Shown: positions 1-8,312 of the stretch, in pieces
Numbering within the stretch: the stretch's first letter is position 1
Layout of the letters: each line of letters opens with the position of its first letter
Origin: Phycisphaerales bacterium
GTDB lineage: Bacteria; Planctomycetota; Phycisphaerae; Phycisphaerales; UBA1924
NCBI GenBank assembly: GCA_023382935.1
Contig: JAHDXL010000005.1
Span: 1 to 53,716, forward strand
Length of the DNA: 53,716 nucleotides
Direction of reading: 5' to 3'
Made by a program: the position numbers and the translations under genes
Notes under the pieces: generated by a model
What the model was told of the DNA's origin: nothing
Seen by the model: only the letters and a program-made list of their open reading frames with translations
Databases searched by the model: none

Positions 1-722
1 TGCGCTGGATTGTTGGGAAGAGCACCAGGCCGCTGTAGGTCACGTTCCAACTCGCTGTCGCTCGCGTGCGGATAGGCCCAGTAGCCCTCCCGGCCCTGCC
101 CGTACTTGTTTGGGTCGTAATACAACGCCTTGACCCACTCGTCATACGTCGGAATCCAGAACTGGGCGTCTGCGCTGTGGGTCAGTTGATCGGTGAAGGT
201 GCCGTCGGGATTGCGTCCGAAGGTGGAAGCGTCGTAGGCACCGGTCTCGAAGGCCCACTGCTCGGCGACCTTGCCGTTATGCAGCCAGTTGCAATATCGG
301 GCGGCCATGCGCCAACTGGTCTCCATCGGCGCGCGGTCGGCGCCGCTGGTCATGTGATACTGCCCCGTGCCGGCGTCGTAGGAGAGATAGAAGCCGGTCA
401 TCTCAAATGCCCTCGGTGGGCCTTGGTTGAACGGCGCGTAGGCGTTGACGAACTCGAGCCACTGCCCGTAGGTCACTTCGGTCTTTGTGATGCGATAGCG
501 GTGATTGACCGACCCGTACTGCATGTAGGGCCAGTACCCGGGCACCTCCGATTCGATCGGCGCCCGATTCCCGACCGCTCCTACGCTGGACCACCGAAAG
601 TCGTAGTCCGGCACCGGCCCGGCGAGGACGTCGGACGCGAAGGCCGCCGAACCCGCGACAGCCGCCCACACCATGACTCCACGTGCCAAATCTCTCGATC
701 GAGTCCATTCCCCAGCAGCCAT
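1..722 (-). CDS. SUMF1/EgtB/PvdO-fold secreted protein, 3' end outside window
   Basis: Reading the minus strand from ATG at 722 gives 240 codons with no stop before the window edge. A near-perfect Shine-Dalgarno (GGAGGTGA) lies about 6 nt upstream and fixes the start. Residues 15-34 form a signal peptide with a likely cleavage site near VLA-G. Residues 75-200 match the formylglycine-generating-enzyme (SUMF1) fold: YRITKTEVTYGQWLEFVNAY (76-95), then a METSWRMAARYCNWLHNGK block (133-151) and FWIPTYDEWVKALYYDP (188-204). These correspond to the family's 'VTN.qY..F', 'PV..VSW..A..YC.W' and 'LPTEAEWE.AA' blocks. Planctomycetes encode many secreted members of unknown substrate. The C-terminal half, where catalytic cysteines would lie in true FGE, is outside the window, so enzymatic activity cannot be judged. 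The fold is confident and the function unknown. Confidence 0.85.
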   Translation of the reverse strand, partial: MAAGEWTRSRDLARGVMVWAAVAGSAAFASDVLAGPVPDYDFRWSSVGAVGNRAPIESEVPGYWPYMQYGSVNHRYRITKTEVTYGQWLEFVNAYAPFNQGPPRAFEMTGFYLSYDAGTGQYHMTSGADRAPMETSWRMAARYCNWLHNGKVAEQWAFETGAYDASTFGRNPDGTFTDQLTHSADAQFWIPTYDEWVKALYYDPNKYGQGREGYWAYPHASDSELERDLQRPGALPNNPA

Positions 723-991
723 GTCGTCACCTCCGTGTGCTTTCAAATCGTACCGCGTCATCCGATAACGGGTTTCGGAACTTGTGCTGCAATCGTGTGA
801 GATTGTTCCGCGCGTGCAACAGACAGCGCCTCGCGCATCGGTAGATGGATGGGCGCCCGGGTTTCATCCGACGCGGCCGCGCACTGCGGCCCAGCGCGCC
901 CATCCGGTCGCGATGGTCGGCCGCGCTTGCAGGATCGCGTCCGAAAAAGCAAAAGCCGCGTTTGCGGGATCGCAGGCCCGATTTCCCGTTC

Positions 992-1138
992 CGGTGGGCC
1001 GCGTCCGAACGATCCGGACGCCCGTCCGCGCTCTCCGGACGCCCGTCGGAACGATCGAGAAGGCCGTCCGGGCGTTCCCGACGCGGGTCGCGGAGAGCCG
1101 GACGGCCTGCTGCTCTGTTCGGACGTGCGTCGGGGCCC
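992..1138. repeat. Degenerate 21-bp tandem repeat, seven units
   Basis: Cutting the sequence every 21 bases from 992 aligns seven units. Most share GACG at unit positions 5-8 and CGT near positions 11-13. Units 2 and 3 (1013 and 1034) share the first 14 bases exactly (TCCGGACGCCCGTC). Later units decay. The period is a multiple of three, so in the ABC-F frame it reads as loose heptads (RTPVRAL, RTPVGTI, EKAVRAF). I take it as non-coding because it precedes the ABC-F start and has no family resemblance. Confidence 0.6.
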
Positions 1139-1158
1139 ATGCGGGCGGCAGGATGCCG

Positions 1159-1184
1159 CCCCCCCCCCCCTTGTGCAAGGAGGG
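1159..1184. repeat. 12-C homopolymer plus CCTTG/CAAGG palindrome
   Basis: A run of twelve C (1159-1170) leads into a small hairpin: CCTTG (1169-1173), loop TG, CAAGG (1176-1180), followed by AGGG that can extend the pairing with the C-run. The element resembles dispersed C-rich palindromes that translate as 'PPLCKEG'-like text in many bacterial genomes. That resemblance is from memory and unchecked. The homopolymer is also a place where sequencing errors would be likely. Confidence 0.5.
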
Positions 1185-1190
1185 CCGCTC

Positions 1191-1209
1191 GGCCGGTTGC
1201 AAACCGGCC
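1191..1209. repeat. Perfect hairpin GGCCGGTT-GCA-AACCGGCC
   Basis: The 8-bp arms at 1191-1198 and 1202-1209 are perfectly complementary around a 3-nt loop (GCA). The same architecture, (G)RCCGGTT-NNN-AACCGGYC, recurs at 17624-17642 inside a signal-peptide coding region. The two copies suggest a dispersed palindromic repeat family rather than a terminator, since no T-run follows. Confidence 0.7.
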
Positions 1210-1362
1210 CCACCAAGACCACCGTCAGGATGCCGGTTCCACCGCCCGACGTCACGCTTCTCGACCTCCCCACCTTGCGCCTCCCCTCCTCCCGACTCCC
1301 GACCTCACGCCTCCCCCCGATTCGCGACGCGCGATTCGCGCCCCTCCCCCTACCATCGCTCC

Positions 1363-3327
1363 ATGCCTCTGCTGGCGGCCACCAACATCTCGCATGCGTT
1401 CGGCGACCTGATCATCCTCGAGGGCGTATCGCTGTCGATCGAGGACGGCGAGCGCGTCGGCCTGGTCGGACGCAACGGGGCGGGCAAGAGCACGCTGCTG
1501 AAGATCATGGCCGGCCTGGTTCGCCCCGATGCCGGGCAGGTGGTCCTCCAGCGCGGGGCCCGGGCGGCCTACCTGCAACAGGATCCGGTGTGCGTGCCGG
1601 GGCGGACGGTCAAGGACGAGGCAGAGATGGCCTTCGCCGAGTTGCACGCGCTGCACGAAGAACTCCATGCGGTCTTCGAAGCGATGGGACAGGCCGGCCA
1701 CGACCTGCCGCGCCTCATGCGCCGGCAGGAAGACCTCGAACGCCGCATCGAAGCCATGGGCGGCATGGCCATCGACCACAAGATCGGGCAGGTGCTGCAC
1801 GGCCTGAACTTCACCGACGAGCAGTTTGACCTGCCGGTCGAAGTGCTCAGCGGCGGGCAGCGCTCCCGCTTGGCGCTGGCGCGAATCCTGCTGGAAGAAC
1901 CCAGCGTCCTCCTGCTCGACGAGCCGACCAATCACCTGGATATCGCCGGGCGCGAGTACCTGGAGGGGTTTTTGCGCGATGAGTTCAAGGGAGCCGTGGT
2001 GGTGGTCTCGCACGACCGCTACCTGCTCGACCGACTCGTGAACCGGATCGTGGAAACCGAGCAGGGAAGGCTGATCGATTATCCGGGGAACTACGAAGCG
2101 TTCCGGAAACTGCGGGCCGAGCGGCGCCTGGCGCAGTGGCGCGCCTACGAGAATCAGCAGACCCAGTTCAAGAAGGAAGAAGAGTACATCAGGAAGTACA
2201 AGGCTGGGCAGCGTGCCAAGCAGGCGCGCGGTCGGGAGACGAAACTGGAGCGCCTGAAAGAGCAGAGTTCGCTGGAGCGGCCGATGGAGTTGTCCACGCT
2301 GCGGCTGAGCCTGCCCAGGGCCGAGCGCAGCGGCGACTTGGTGGTGACGGCGCGCGAACTGTCCAAGGGCTACACCGACGAGGAAGGCTCACGCAAGCAG
2401 TTGTTCACCGATCTGACCGTGACCATCGCCCGCGGCGAGCGATGGGGCATCATCGGCCCCAACGGGGCGGGCAAGACCACGCTGGTGCGCACGCTCCTCG
2501 GGCAGATCGAGCCGGACGCCGGCGCGGTGCGCCTGGGCAGCAGACTCTCGATCGGGTACTACAGCCAGATGCACGAGGAACTCGACCCGGCGTGCTCCAT
2601 CGTCGATTACCTGCAGACCATTGTGCGCAGGGAGTGTCCCGGACAGGCCATGAGCGAGCAGAGCGCCCGCGACCTGGCCGGCGCTTTCCTGTTCAGCGGC
2701 GACGAACAGGAAAAGACGATGGACATGCTCAGCGGCGGAGAACGCAGCCGCGTGATGCTCGCCGGGCTCATGGCCAGCGCAAAGAATCTGCTGGTGCTCG
2801 ACGAGCCGACCAACCACCTGGACATTCCTTCATCGGAAAGGCTGGAAGCAGCCCTGGCGCTGCCGGAAAAGGGAGGAAGTTTCGAGGGCACGCTGATCGT
2901 CATCAGCCACGACCGCGCGTTCCTGGATGCGACGTGCGATCACCTGATCGTGCTGGACGGACGCGGCGGAGCGGAGGTCTTTCCGGGCCGCTACAGCGAA
3001 TGGGAGCGGACCCGCTCGCGCCGCGGCGCCCCGGTCACGCCCCGCGCCGACACGCGCCGGGCCGCCGTGGCGCCCGATGAGAAACCCGCGCCGCGCCTGG
3101 CCGCGAACCAGGCGAAGGTCCGGAGCCGGTTCTCGTGGATGCGGCCCGAGCAGATCGAAGAGCGCATCGGCCAGATGGAGCAGGCCGTGCGCCAGATCGA
3201 TGCGGAGTTGGACGACCCGGACGTGTGGCGCGACCTCCAGCGGGCCAACAACCTCACCGAGCAGCGCGACGCGCTCAAGAACGAACTGGCCGAACTCGAA
3301 GTTGAGTGGCTGAGAAAGATGGAGTGA
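1363..3327 (+). CDS. ABC-F family ATPase (ribosome-associated type)
   Basis: 654 aa from ATG 1363. This start begins the ABC domain immediately (MPLLAATNISHAFGDLIILE), and the open frame upstream only translates repeats. Two ABC ATPase domains are in tandem without membrane segments. Domain 1 has Walker A GRNGAGKST at 36-44, signature LSGGQ at 162-166, then LLLDEPTNHLD. Domain 2 has Walker A GPNGAGKTT at 365-373, signature LSGGE at 456-460, then LVLDEPTNHLD. A basic, lysine-rich interdomain linker (around residues 265-310) matches the tRNA-interaction motif of ABC-F proteins, and the last ~70 residues look like the C-terminal coiled coil of Uup-type members. ABC-F proteins act at the ribosomal E site to relieve stalling or confer antibiotic protection. 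Which subfamily this is cannot be told by eye. It ends convergent with the next gene, 37 bp apart. Confidence 0.93.
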   Translation: MPLLAATNISHAFGDLIILEGVSLSIEDGERVGLVGRNGAGKSTLLKIMAGLVRPDAGQVVLQRGARAAYLQQDPVCVPGRTVKDEAEMAFAELHALHEELHAVFEAMGQAGHDLPRLMRRQEDLERRIEAMGGMAIDHKIGQVLHGLNFTDEQFDLPVEVLSGGQRSRLALARILLEEPSVLLLDEPTNHLDIAGREYLEGFLRDEFKGAVVVVSHDRYLLDRLVNRIVETEQGRLIDYPGNYEAFRKLRAERRLAQWRAYENQQTQFKKEEEYIRKYKAGQRAKQARGRETKLERLKEQSSLERPMELSTLRLSLPRAERSGDLVVTARELSKGYTDEEGSRKQLFTDLTVTIARGERWGIIGPNGAGKTTLVRTLLGQIEPDAGAVRLGSRLSIGYYSQMHEELDPACSIVDYLQTIVRRECPGQAMSEQSARDLAGAFLFSGDEQEKTMDMLSGGERSRVMLAGLMASAKNLLVLDEPTNHLDIPSSERLEAALALPEKGGSFEGTLIVISHDRAFLDATCDHLIVLDGRGGAEVFPGRYSEWERTRSRRGAPVTPRADTRRAAVAPDEKPAPRLAANQAKVRSRFSWMRPEQIEERIGQMEQAVRQIDAELDDPDVWRDLQRANNLTEQRDALKNELAELEVEWLRKME

Positions 3328-3364
3328 CGCCGGCACGGGGGAAGTAGCAGTACCCGGCCGGTCC

Positions 3365-4165
3365 TCAGCCTTCGTGCCCCGTGTCGTTTTCCTCGTGCAC
3401 CACCGGCAACGGATCCAGGCGGATCGGCGTGCGGGGGGGAAGACTGACGGGTTGGATGGCGCCCAGCGTGATGGCCGGCACAAGTAAGGGCTGACCGGCC
3501 GGCAGGCCCGCCTCGGTGGGCATCACCAGGTCGCGCACCGGGCCACCTTTGGCAAAATCGAACTGTCGGTAGATCTGGCGGCGGACATCCAGACCGGAAA
3601 AGCGGCTGTCGCGGCGCGGGCCGAGGAAATCGGAGATCGACGCGATCAGTTCGTCGGCCGGGGCGTTCCAGTCCGCCGGGATCAGGTGGGCTGCCGGGCT
3701 GGTGGCAAACAGCGGCACCCCCGGAGAGGGCACCAGCAGGTCGCGGACGAGCCCGGTCTGGATCAGGGCATTCGACAGTTCGCCGGGATGGTCGGCCACC
3801 AGCACGTCGGCGGCCACCACCCAGGCAAAGCCAAGCGTGCGCCCCATCGCCAAGGCCAGCCGCGCGTCGGCGATCAGGTCGGCCAGTTCGGGGGGGAGCG
3901 GCTCGGCCTGCCACAGGCTGTCGATCCCGGCGGCGGCGTGGCGGATGGTCAGTTCGGCTCGATCCAGCGCCAAGGGAATCTCGCGATGGTCAATGGTGGC
4001 CAGTTCCTCCAGCGCATGGGTGACGGCCTGGAGAGAAATGATGTGCGGCACCGCGTCGCGCCAGCGGGAGGCCGGTCCGGTTTTAGGCAGGGCCAAGGCC
4101 GACTGGGCGAACTCCGTCCAGCGGGCGAGCAGCGCCGACCAGGTGATGAGCGGATCGGAGAGCAC
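3365..4165 (-). CDS. Conserved-looking hypothetical protein
   Basis: I do not recognise this protein. From GTG 4165 it has 266 aa. The frame is open to a TTG at 4237 (290 aa), but the extra residues are basic and unlike the rest, so I prefer GTG 4165. No strong ribosome site decides it. The sequence is helical and amphipathic with no signal peptide or membrane segment. It has many L/A/D/E residues, for example LVADHPGELSNALIQTG and ADELIASISDFLGPRRDSRF. GC3 pattern and clean codon use support a real gene. It lies convergent to the ABC-F gene and divergent from the structured non-coding stretch at 4321-4484. No function is proposed. Confidence 0.65.
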   Translation of the reverse strand: MLSDPLITWSALLARWTEFAQSALALPKTGPASRWRDAVPHIISLQAVTHALEELATIDHREIPLALDRAELTIRHAAAGIDSLWQAEPLPPELADLIADARLALAMGRTLGFAWVVAADVLVADHPGELSNALIQTGLVRDLLVPSPGVPLFATSPAAHLIPADWNAPADELIASISDFLGPRRDSRFSGLDVRRQIYRQFDFAKGGPVRDLVMPTEAGLPAGQPLLVPAITLGAIQPVSLPPRTPIRLDPLPVVHEENDTGHEG

Positions 4166-4320
4166 GGTGTCCAAGCGTACCCCGCAGCAGGCCAACCTGC
4201 CCGGGCCTTGCAATCGTGACCGGGAATAGCGCAACAAGGGTTTGAAATGTCAGAGATTTCCGTTTCAGGCGCGTGAGTGATCGTGAGCAGGCTTCGCTTC
4301 CGACACGCCGCCCGAGTTCT

Positions 4321-4484
4321 CCGGAGGTGGGGAAGAGGAGACCCCACCTTCGGTCAGCCCGAACGGGTCTGAACCGGGTGATGAACCCACGCCCTTGCTG
4401 CCTGCTTTCCCGGCCTTGGTCGAGCAGGCGTGGCGGCAAGGAGCCCCCAGCAGGCCGGGTCGCCCATAGGCTGCCCGGCCTTTT
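4321..4484 (+). ncRNA. Candidate structured small RNA of unknown class
   Basis: Three stacked structures lie in 164 bases. A 12-bp stem with one G-T pair: CCGGAGGTGGGG (4321-4332) with CCCCACCTTCGG (4342-4353). A 10-bp stem with one wobble: CCTTGCTGCC (4393-4402) with GGCGGCAAGG (4432-4441), containing an inner TGC/GCA helix. Then a terminator hairpin with TTTT. This layout, with no gene on either strand, suggests a + strand RNA ending near 4484; its 5' end is unknown and could lie upstream of 4321. On the minus strand, part of the sequence resembles the signal-recognition-particle RNA core, but the apical loop does not pair correctly. No known class could be assigned. Confidence 0.3.
4453..4484 (+). 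terminator. Rho-independent terminator
   Basis: GGCCGGG (4453-4459) pairs with CCCGGCC (4474-4480). An inner GCC-CATA-GGC helix sits across a 2x2 internal loop, and TTTT follows directly (4481-4484). It points rightward, but no + strand protein gene ends just upstream, which is the main argument for a non-coding RNA there. Confidence 0.6.
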
Positions 4485-4733
4485 GCCATGGCGAACTGGT
4501 TCCGGGGCAAAGGGCGGCGGTGCTTCGGCCCACCGGACCGGGCAGTCCGGGTTTGGATCGACCGGGCCGACGGTGCGCGGCGAATGCGTGGGTGCAGGCG
4601 CTGCCCCGCATCATCGCCGGGGCCGGATCCCTGTCACTCCCGCGCAACGGCGGACTTCCTAATGCAATCTGCGCCCCATTGCGGATATTCTGCGAATCAT
4701 CGAGGACAAGTGACCCGTCCGACGGAGTTGCGC

Positions 4734-6155
4734 ATGCGCCGATTCGTGTCCTTCCTGCCCGCCCTCGTGGTCTTGTTGACCTCGGCCGCCGTTCTTCTGG
4801 CCGCCCCGGAGACCCTGCGCCGCATCGGGTTTGCCCAGACCGCCCTCCAGGTGGAGTTGGCCCGCCAGTCCATTGCGGCGGACGACATTCTCGTCCGCAT
4901 TGACCGCGCCGTGGCCGCCATTGCCGACGCGGTGGAACCGTCGGTGGTGCATCTCGAAGTCAGTTCGGCCAGTTCCCGCTCTTCGACGACTGGTTCCGGG
5001 TGGGTTTTTGACACACAGGGTCACATCATCACCAACTCCCACGTCATTCGCGGCGCCGACTCGATCCGCGTGCACTTCTCCGATGGGCGCACGCTTCCCG
5101 CCGGCGTGGTCGGCGCCGACCCCTTCACCGACATCGCCGTTCTCAGGGTGAACTCCGACGAGGGCCTGTTCCCGGTTCAGATCGCCCGCGGAGCCCTGCC
5201 TCGCAAGGGCGACCGGGTCTACGCCTTCGGCTCTCCCTTCGGCTTCCGCTTTTCGATGAGTGAGGGCATCGTCTCCGGACTTGGGCGCGACCCCCAGGGC
5301 TCGCTGGGGCTGGGGGGATATACCAACTTCATCCAGACCGATGCGGCCGTCAACCCCGGAAACTCGGGAGGCCCGCTGGTCAACGTGCTGGGACAACTGG
5401 TCGGCATGAACGTGGCCATCGCCACCGGACGCGACACCCAGGGCACGACCGAAGGCGGGGACTCGGCGGGCATCTCCTTTGCCATTCCCGTCGGCACGAT
5501 CGAGCCGATCATCCGCCAACTGATCGACGAAGGGAAGATCTCCCGCGGGTTCGTCGGCGTCATGTTCCGCGAGGGAGAAGATCGCATCAACCTACCCGAC
5601 GGTTCGGCCGTCGTTGGTACGCGCGTGACCGAAGTGCTCGCGGGCGGACCGGCGGAGAAGGCCGGACTGCGAGCCTCGGACATCATCGTCTCCGTCGCCG
5701 GATATCCCGTCACCGGCTCGTACGCCCTTCAGTCGCTCATTTCCTCCGGGCGCCCGGGGCAGGAGATCCCCATCGAGGTGCTGCGTGACGGGGGCATCAC
5801 CCCGCTGACGATCCGACTGGGCGAGATGCCCCTCTCCAACATGCTCGACCGCATCGCCGGGCAGTTGTACCGGCAACTGGGCATCCTCACCCGCTCGGTG
5901 TACGTCGGCGGCGAGACCAATATCCCCGCGGTGGCGATCACCGAAGTCACCGAAGGCTCCATCGCCTCGCGCATCGGGCTGCGCCCGGGGCAGATCATCC
6001 TCCGTGTGGGCACGCAGAACATCTCCAACCGCTCGGAACTGTTCGAAGCCGTGCATAACCAGGGACTGCTGGTCCGCGGCGAGGTGCCCTTCCTCCTGGC
6101 GACGACCACTGACCCACAGAAGCAGTTCACGATCCGGGTGCGGATCTATCCCTGA
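4734..6155 (+). CDS. HtrA/DegP-like trypsin-family serine protease with two PDZ domains
   Basis: 473 aa. ATG 4734 is chosen because GGAG lies 7 nt upstream and the signal segment starts there (MRRFVSFLPALVVLLTSAA); the longer open frame adds only basic junk. A signal peptide or membrane anchor at 5-25 places the enzyme in the periplasm. The S1C protease domain shows the full triad: His103 in TNSHVI, Asp133 in DPFTDIAVL, Ser211 in NPGNSGGPL. A PDZ domain follows (about 290-375, VTEVLAGGPAEKAGLRASDI) and a second, more degenerate one is at about 395-470 (VTEGSIASRIGLRPGQIILR). Such proteases degrade or refold damaged envelope proteins. Its 3' end overlaps the convergent YdjY-domain gene by 29 bp. 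Confidence 0.9.
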   Translation: MRRFVSFLPALVVLLTSAAVLLAAPETLRRIGFAQTALQVELARQSIAADDILVRIDRAVAAIADAVEPSVVHLEVSSASSRSSTTGSGWVFDTQGHIITNSHVIRGADSIRVHFSDGRTLPAGVVGADPFTDIAVLRVNSDEGLFPVQIARGALPRKGDRVYAFGSPFGFRFSMSEGIVSGLGRDPQGSLGLGGYTNFIQTDAAVNPGNSGGPLVNVLGQLVGMNVAIATGRDTQGTTEGGDSAGISFAIPVGTIEPIIRQLIDEGKISRGFVGVMFREGEDRINLPDGSAVVGTRVTEVLAGGPAEKAGLRASDIIVSVAGYPVTGSYALQSLISSGRPGQEIPIEVLRDGGITPLTIRLGEMPLSNMLDRIAGQLYRQLGILTRSVYVGGETNIPAVAITEVTEGSIASRIGLRPGQIILRVGTQNISNRSELFEAVHNQGLLVRGEVPFLLATTTDPQKQFTIRVRIYP

Positions 6156-6900
6156 CGCGCTGCACGCGCACCACCACAGGCTCGTTCACCTTCGGCATCA
6201 CTTCGTTCCGTGCCAGCAGGCTCGGGTTTTCAATCTGCGCGCTGGGGTGGTGCATCGCCCGGGGCGCGATCACCTCGGTCCCGAACGTCGTCAGCCCGAT
6301 CACGGTTCCTTCGACGTCGCCCAGGTAGCGCTCGGCCCCCTGTAGCACGCGGAAGCCGGAGCCGGCGAACACGAAATCCATCGTTGGCATCGGCTCGCTC
6401 GCGCCGCCCTCCCGCCGCACGCGGATCCAGTCTTCCACGGCGGCCTCGGTGGGCCCGTGCGCTCCCTCGTAGATCAGGCGTACTCGCACCGGCTCACCCC
6501 GCGGCTCGATCGGCACGACACGGTCACCCTCCCGCTGCCATCGGCCCGGTGAGCCCGGCTCCAGCCCGATGAGCAGCAGCCCCGCGTGCACCTGCGCCGC
6601 CGTGGGATCAATCACCACCAGCGACTCATACTCGCGTGTATCGCGCGTGCACGCGACCAGTTCCAGGAACACGTCCGGTGTGCGCGGGTCATGCACGTCG
6701 GTGGCCACGCGCGCGTCGATCTCGACCACGCCGGCGCCCGCGTCAACGCGCACGCCCGGAAAAATCTCGATGAACTGAAACTGCCCGGCCTGCCGGGGCT
6801 GTTCGACTTCCGTGGGCCTGGCCCGATCGGCCTGCCCGGTCTTCGTCGCCGCGCACCCGCCCAGCAGCGCCAGCATCGCGATGCCCACGCAAGACTTCAT
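6127..6900 (-). CDS. YdjY-domain lipoprotein
   Basis: 257 aa. A lipoprotein signal ([16 protein letters not shown], modified Cys16) is followed by a conserved region containing [20 protein letters not shown], then [20 protein letters not shown] and [17 protein letters not shown]. This pattern matches YdjY-domain proteins, common in Planctomycetes and of unknown function. Its ATG overlaps the murD stop (ATGA, 6897-6900), so it is translationally coupled as the last gene of a priA-murD-ydjY unit. Its 3' end runs 29 bp into the convergent protease gene. Membership is fairly confident; no role is known. Confidence 0.8.
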   Translation of the reverse strand: MKSCVGIAMLALLGGCAATKTGQADRARPTEVEQPRQAGQFQFIEIFPGVRVDAGAGVVEIDARVATDVHDPRTPDVFLELVACTRDTREYESLVVIDPTAAQVHAGLLLIGLEPGSPGRWQREGDRVVPIEPRGEPVRVRLIYEGAHGPTEAAVEDWIRVRREGGASEPMPTMDFVFAGSGFRVLQGAERYLGDVEGTVIGLTTFGTEVIAPRAMHHPSAQIENPSLLARNEVMPKVNEPVVVRVQRVRDRSAPGS

Positions 6901-8213
6901 CGCGCCGCCTCGCGTGCGAGATCCGCGAAGCGCTGCCCGCGCTCCTCGAAGTTGGCGAACTGGTCCCACGACGCACAGCCGGGGCTGAGCAGCACCGCGT
7001 CGCCCTGCCTGACCCTGGGTCCGATCCACTCCACGGCCCGGTCCAGCGTGCCGCACACCTGTCCGCGCGAGGCGCACACGGCCTCCCCGGTGGCGCCGAT
7101 GCCGGCCAGGCTCGCCAGTTCGCCTGCCAGAGCCGTGATCGCCGCCAGCGACACCTTCTTGTCGTATCCGCCTGCGATCAGGTGAATGCGGTCCATCCCC
7201 GCTTCGCGCAGCGCGCGCACGGCCAGCACCGTGGCCTCGGGCGTGGTGGCCTTCGAGTCGTTGTACCACCGTGCCCCGCGCGCCGTCCCGACGAACTGCA
7301 GGCGGTGGGGGAGCCCGGGAAAGGCGGCAATGCCCGAAAGGGCGCCGGCGGCGTCGCACCCCAGCGCCACGCAGGCCGCAAGTGCACACGCCGCGTTCAT
7401 CTCGTTGTGTCGGCCCGGCGTGGCCAGGCCGGGCATGCGCTGTGCACCCGACACCACCACGCGCCGGGCGCCGTCAGTGATGCTCCAGTTGCCGACGTTC
7501 TCGCCGAGCACGGCCGTGCCGCCCGCGCGCACGCGCATCGGCAGGATCTGCTTGCACCGCTGGTAACCCTGCAGCGTGCCGTGCCAGTCGACGTGGTTGG
7601 GCGCGCAGTTGGTCACCACGCCGACGCGCGGGCGAAAAACCTCGCACGCCTCCAGCCACCACAGCATCGCGCTCGAAATCTCGAGCACCACCGCCGACGC
7701 GGGGTCCATCTCGCCCACCTGCCCGAGCAGCGAGCCGCCGAGGTTTCCGCCTATCCACGCCCGGCGTCCTGTGGCTTTCAACCCCGCGCCGATCATCGCG
7801 GTCGTCGTGCTCTTGCCCATGCTCCCCGTGATGGCGACCAGGTCTGCCTGCTCGCCGATGCGATGAGCGACTGCCCGCACCGTCAGTTCGATCTCCGTGG
7901 TCACCCAGGCGCCCGAGTTCCGCGCTGCCGTGATGTCAGTCCGCAGCCACGGCGTTCTGACCGCCGGGTTGATGACGACCAAGTCGCCCGGCCCGCACGG
8001 GGGAAGATCATCGCGCCCGAGGTCCAGGCGCACGCGGCCCGCGGCCGCCAGATCGGCGATCCCCGCGATCGATCGCTGCAACTTTTCCGCGGGCAGTTGA
8101 TCCACGACGACGACATCGAGACCCTGCCCGGCCAGCCAGCGTGTGACGCCGACGCCGCCACCGAAGGCCCCGAGTCCCAGCACCACCGCCCGCTTTTTCT
8201 CGCGCAGATCCAC
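6897..8213 (-). CDS. murD: UDP-N-acetylmuramoyl-L-alanine--D-glutamate ligase
   Basis: 438 aa from GTG 8213, chosen because a GGAGG lies at 8221-8225 just upstream; an alternative ATG at 8297 lacks such a site and adds a basic tail. MurD adds D-glutamate to UDP-MurNAc-L-alanine in the cytoplasm, the second amino-acid step of peptidoglycan precursor synthesis. Visible are the N-terminal nucleotide-binding fold ([13 protein letters not shown], 10-22), the ATP loop [12 protein letters not shown] (about 127-138), the central [13 protein letters not shown] motif and the C-terminal [11 protein letters not shown] and [12 protein letters not shown] motifs typical of MurD. The family usually has about 440-460 aa, so this is complete. 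It sits downstream of priA with 99 bp between. Confidence 0.95.
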   Translation of the reverse strand: MDLREKKRAVVLGLGAFGGGVGVTRWLAGQGLDVVVVDQLPAEKLQRSIAGIADLAAAGRVRLDLGRDDLPPCGPGDLVVINPAVRTPWLRTDITAARNSGAWVTTEIELTVRAVAHRIGEQADLVAITGSMGKSTTTAMIGAGLKATGRRAWIGGNLGGSLLGQVGEMDPASAVVLEISSAMLWWLEACEVFRPRVGVVTNCAPNHVDWHGTLQGYQRCKQILPMRVRAGGTAVLGENVGNWSITDGARRVVVSGAQRMPGLATPGRHNEMNAACALAACVALGCDAAGALSGIAAFPGLPHRLQFVGTARGARWYNDSKATTPEATVLAVRALREAGMDRIHLIAGGYDKKVSLAAITALAGELASLAGIGATGEAVCASRGQVCGTLDRAVEWIGPRVRQGDAVLLSPGCASWDQFANFEERGQRFADLAREAAR

Positions 8214-8312
8214 GCGCAATCCTCCCTGCACTTGACTGCCCGCCTCGCGGCTCTCTTGCCGGCGCTTCGGGCTCGCGTTGCTCTGCCAACCTGCCATCCT
8301 GCAACATCGCCT

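Larger units (their letters stand above)
723..1362. other. 640-bp gene-free, repeat-rich interval
   Basis: No convincing gene is seen. The frame of the downstream ABC-F gene is open back to 784, but its extra ~190 residues are low-complexity and translate the repeats described separately: a degenerate 21-bp tandem array (992-1138), a 12-C homopolymer with a small palindrome (1159-1184) and a perfect hairpin (1191-1209). The interval should hold the divergent promoters for the SUMF1-fold gene and the ABC-F gene. I see no clear -35/-10 pair for either. Confidence 0.6.
4166..4733. other. 568-bp gene-free interval with structured RNA candidate
   Basis: Between the minus-strand hypothetical gene and the htrA-like gene I find no coding sequence. 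The region holds three strong hairpins (4321-4353, 4393-4441, 4453-4480), the last followed by TTTT. The 4485-4733 part shows no further clear structure. It must include the htrA-like gene's promoter, for which I see only a weak -10 (TATTCT, 4686-4691). Confidence 0.55.

Noticed and set aside
784-1362. N-terminal extension of the ABC-F protein by ~190 residues
   Set aside because: The added residues translate tandem and palindromic repeats and a poly-C run, show no family similarity, and the ABC domain begins exactly at 1363.
4385-4450. Bacterial signal-recognition-particle RNA on the minus strand
   Set aside because: Short similarity to the SRP core (GGCCGGGAAAGCAGGCAGC on the minus strand) is seen, but the apical tetraloop stem does not pair as required.
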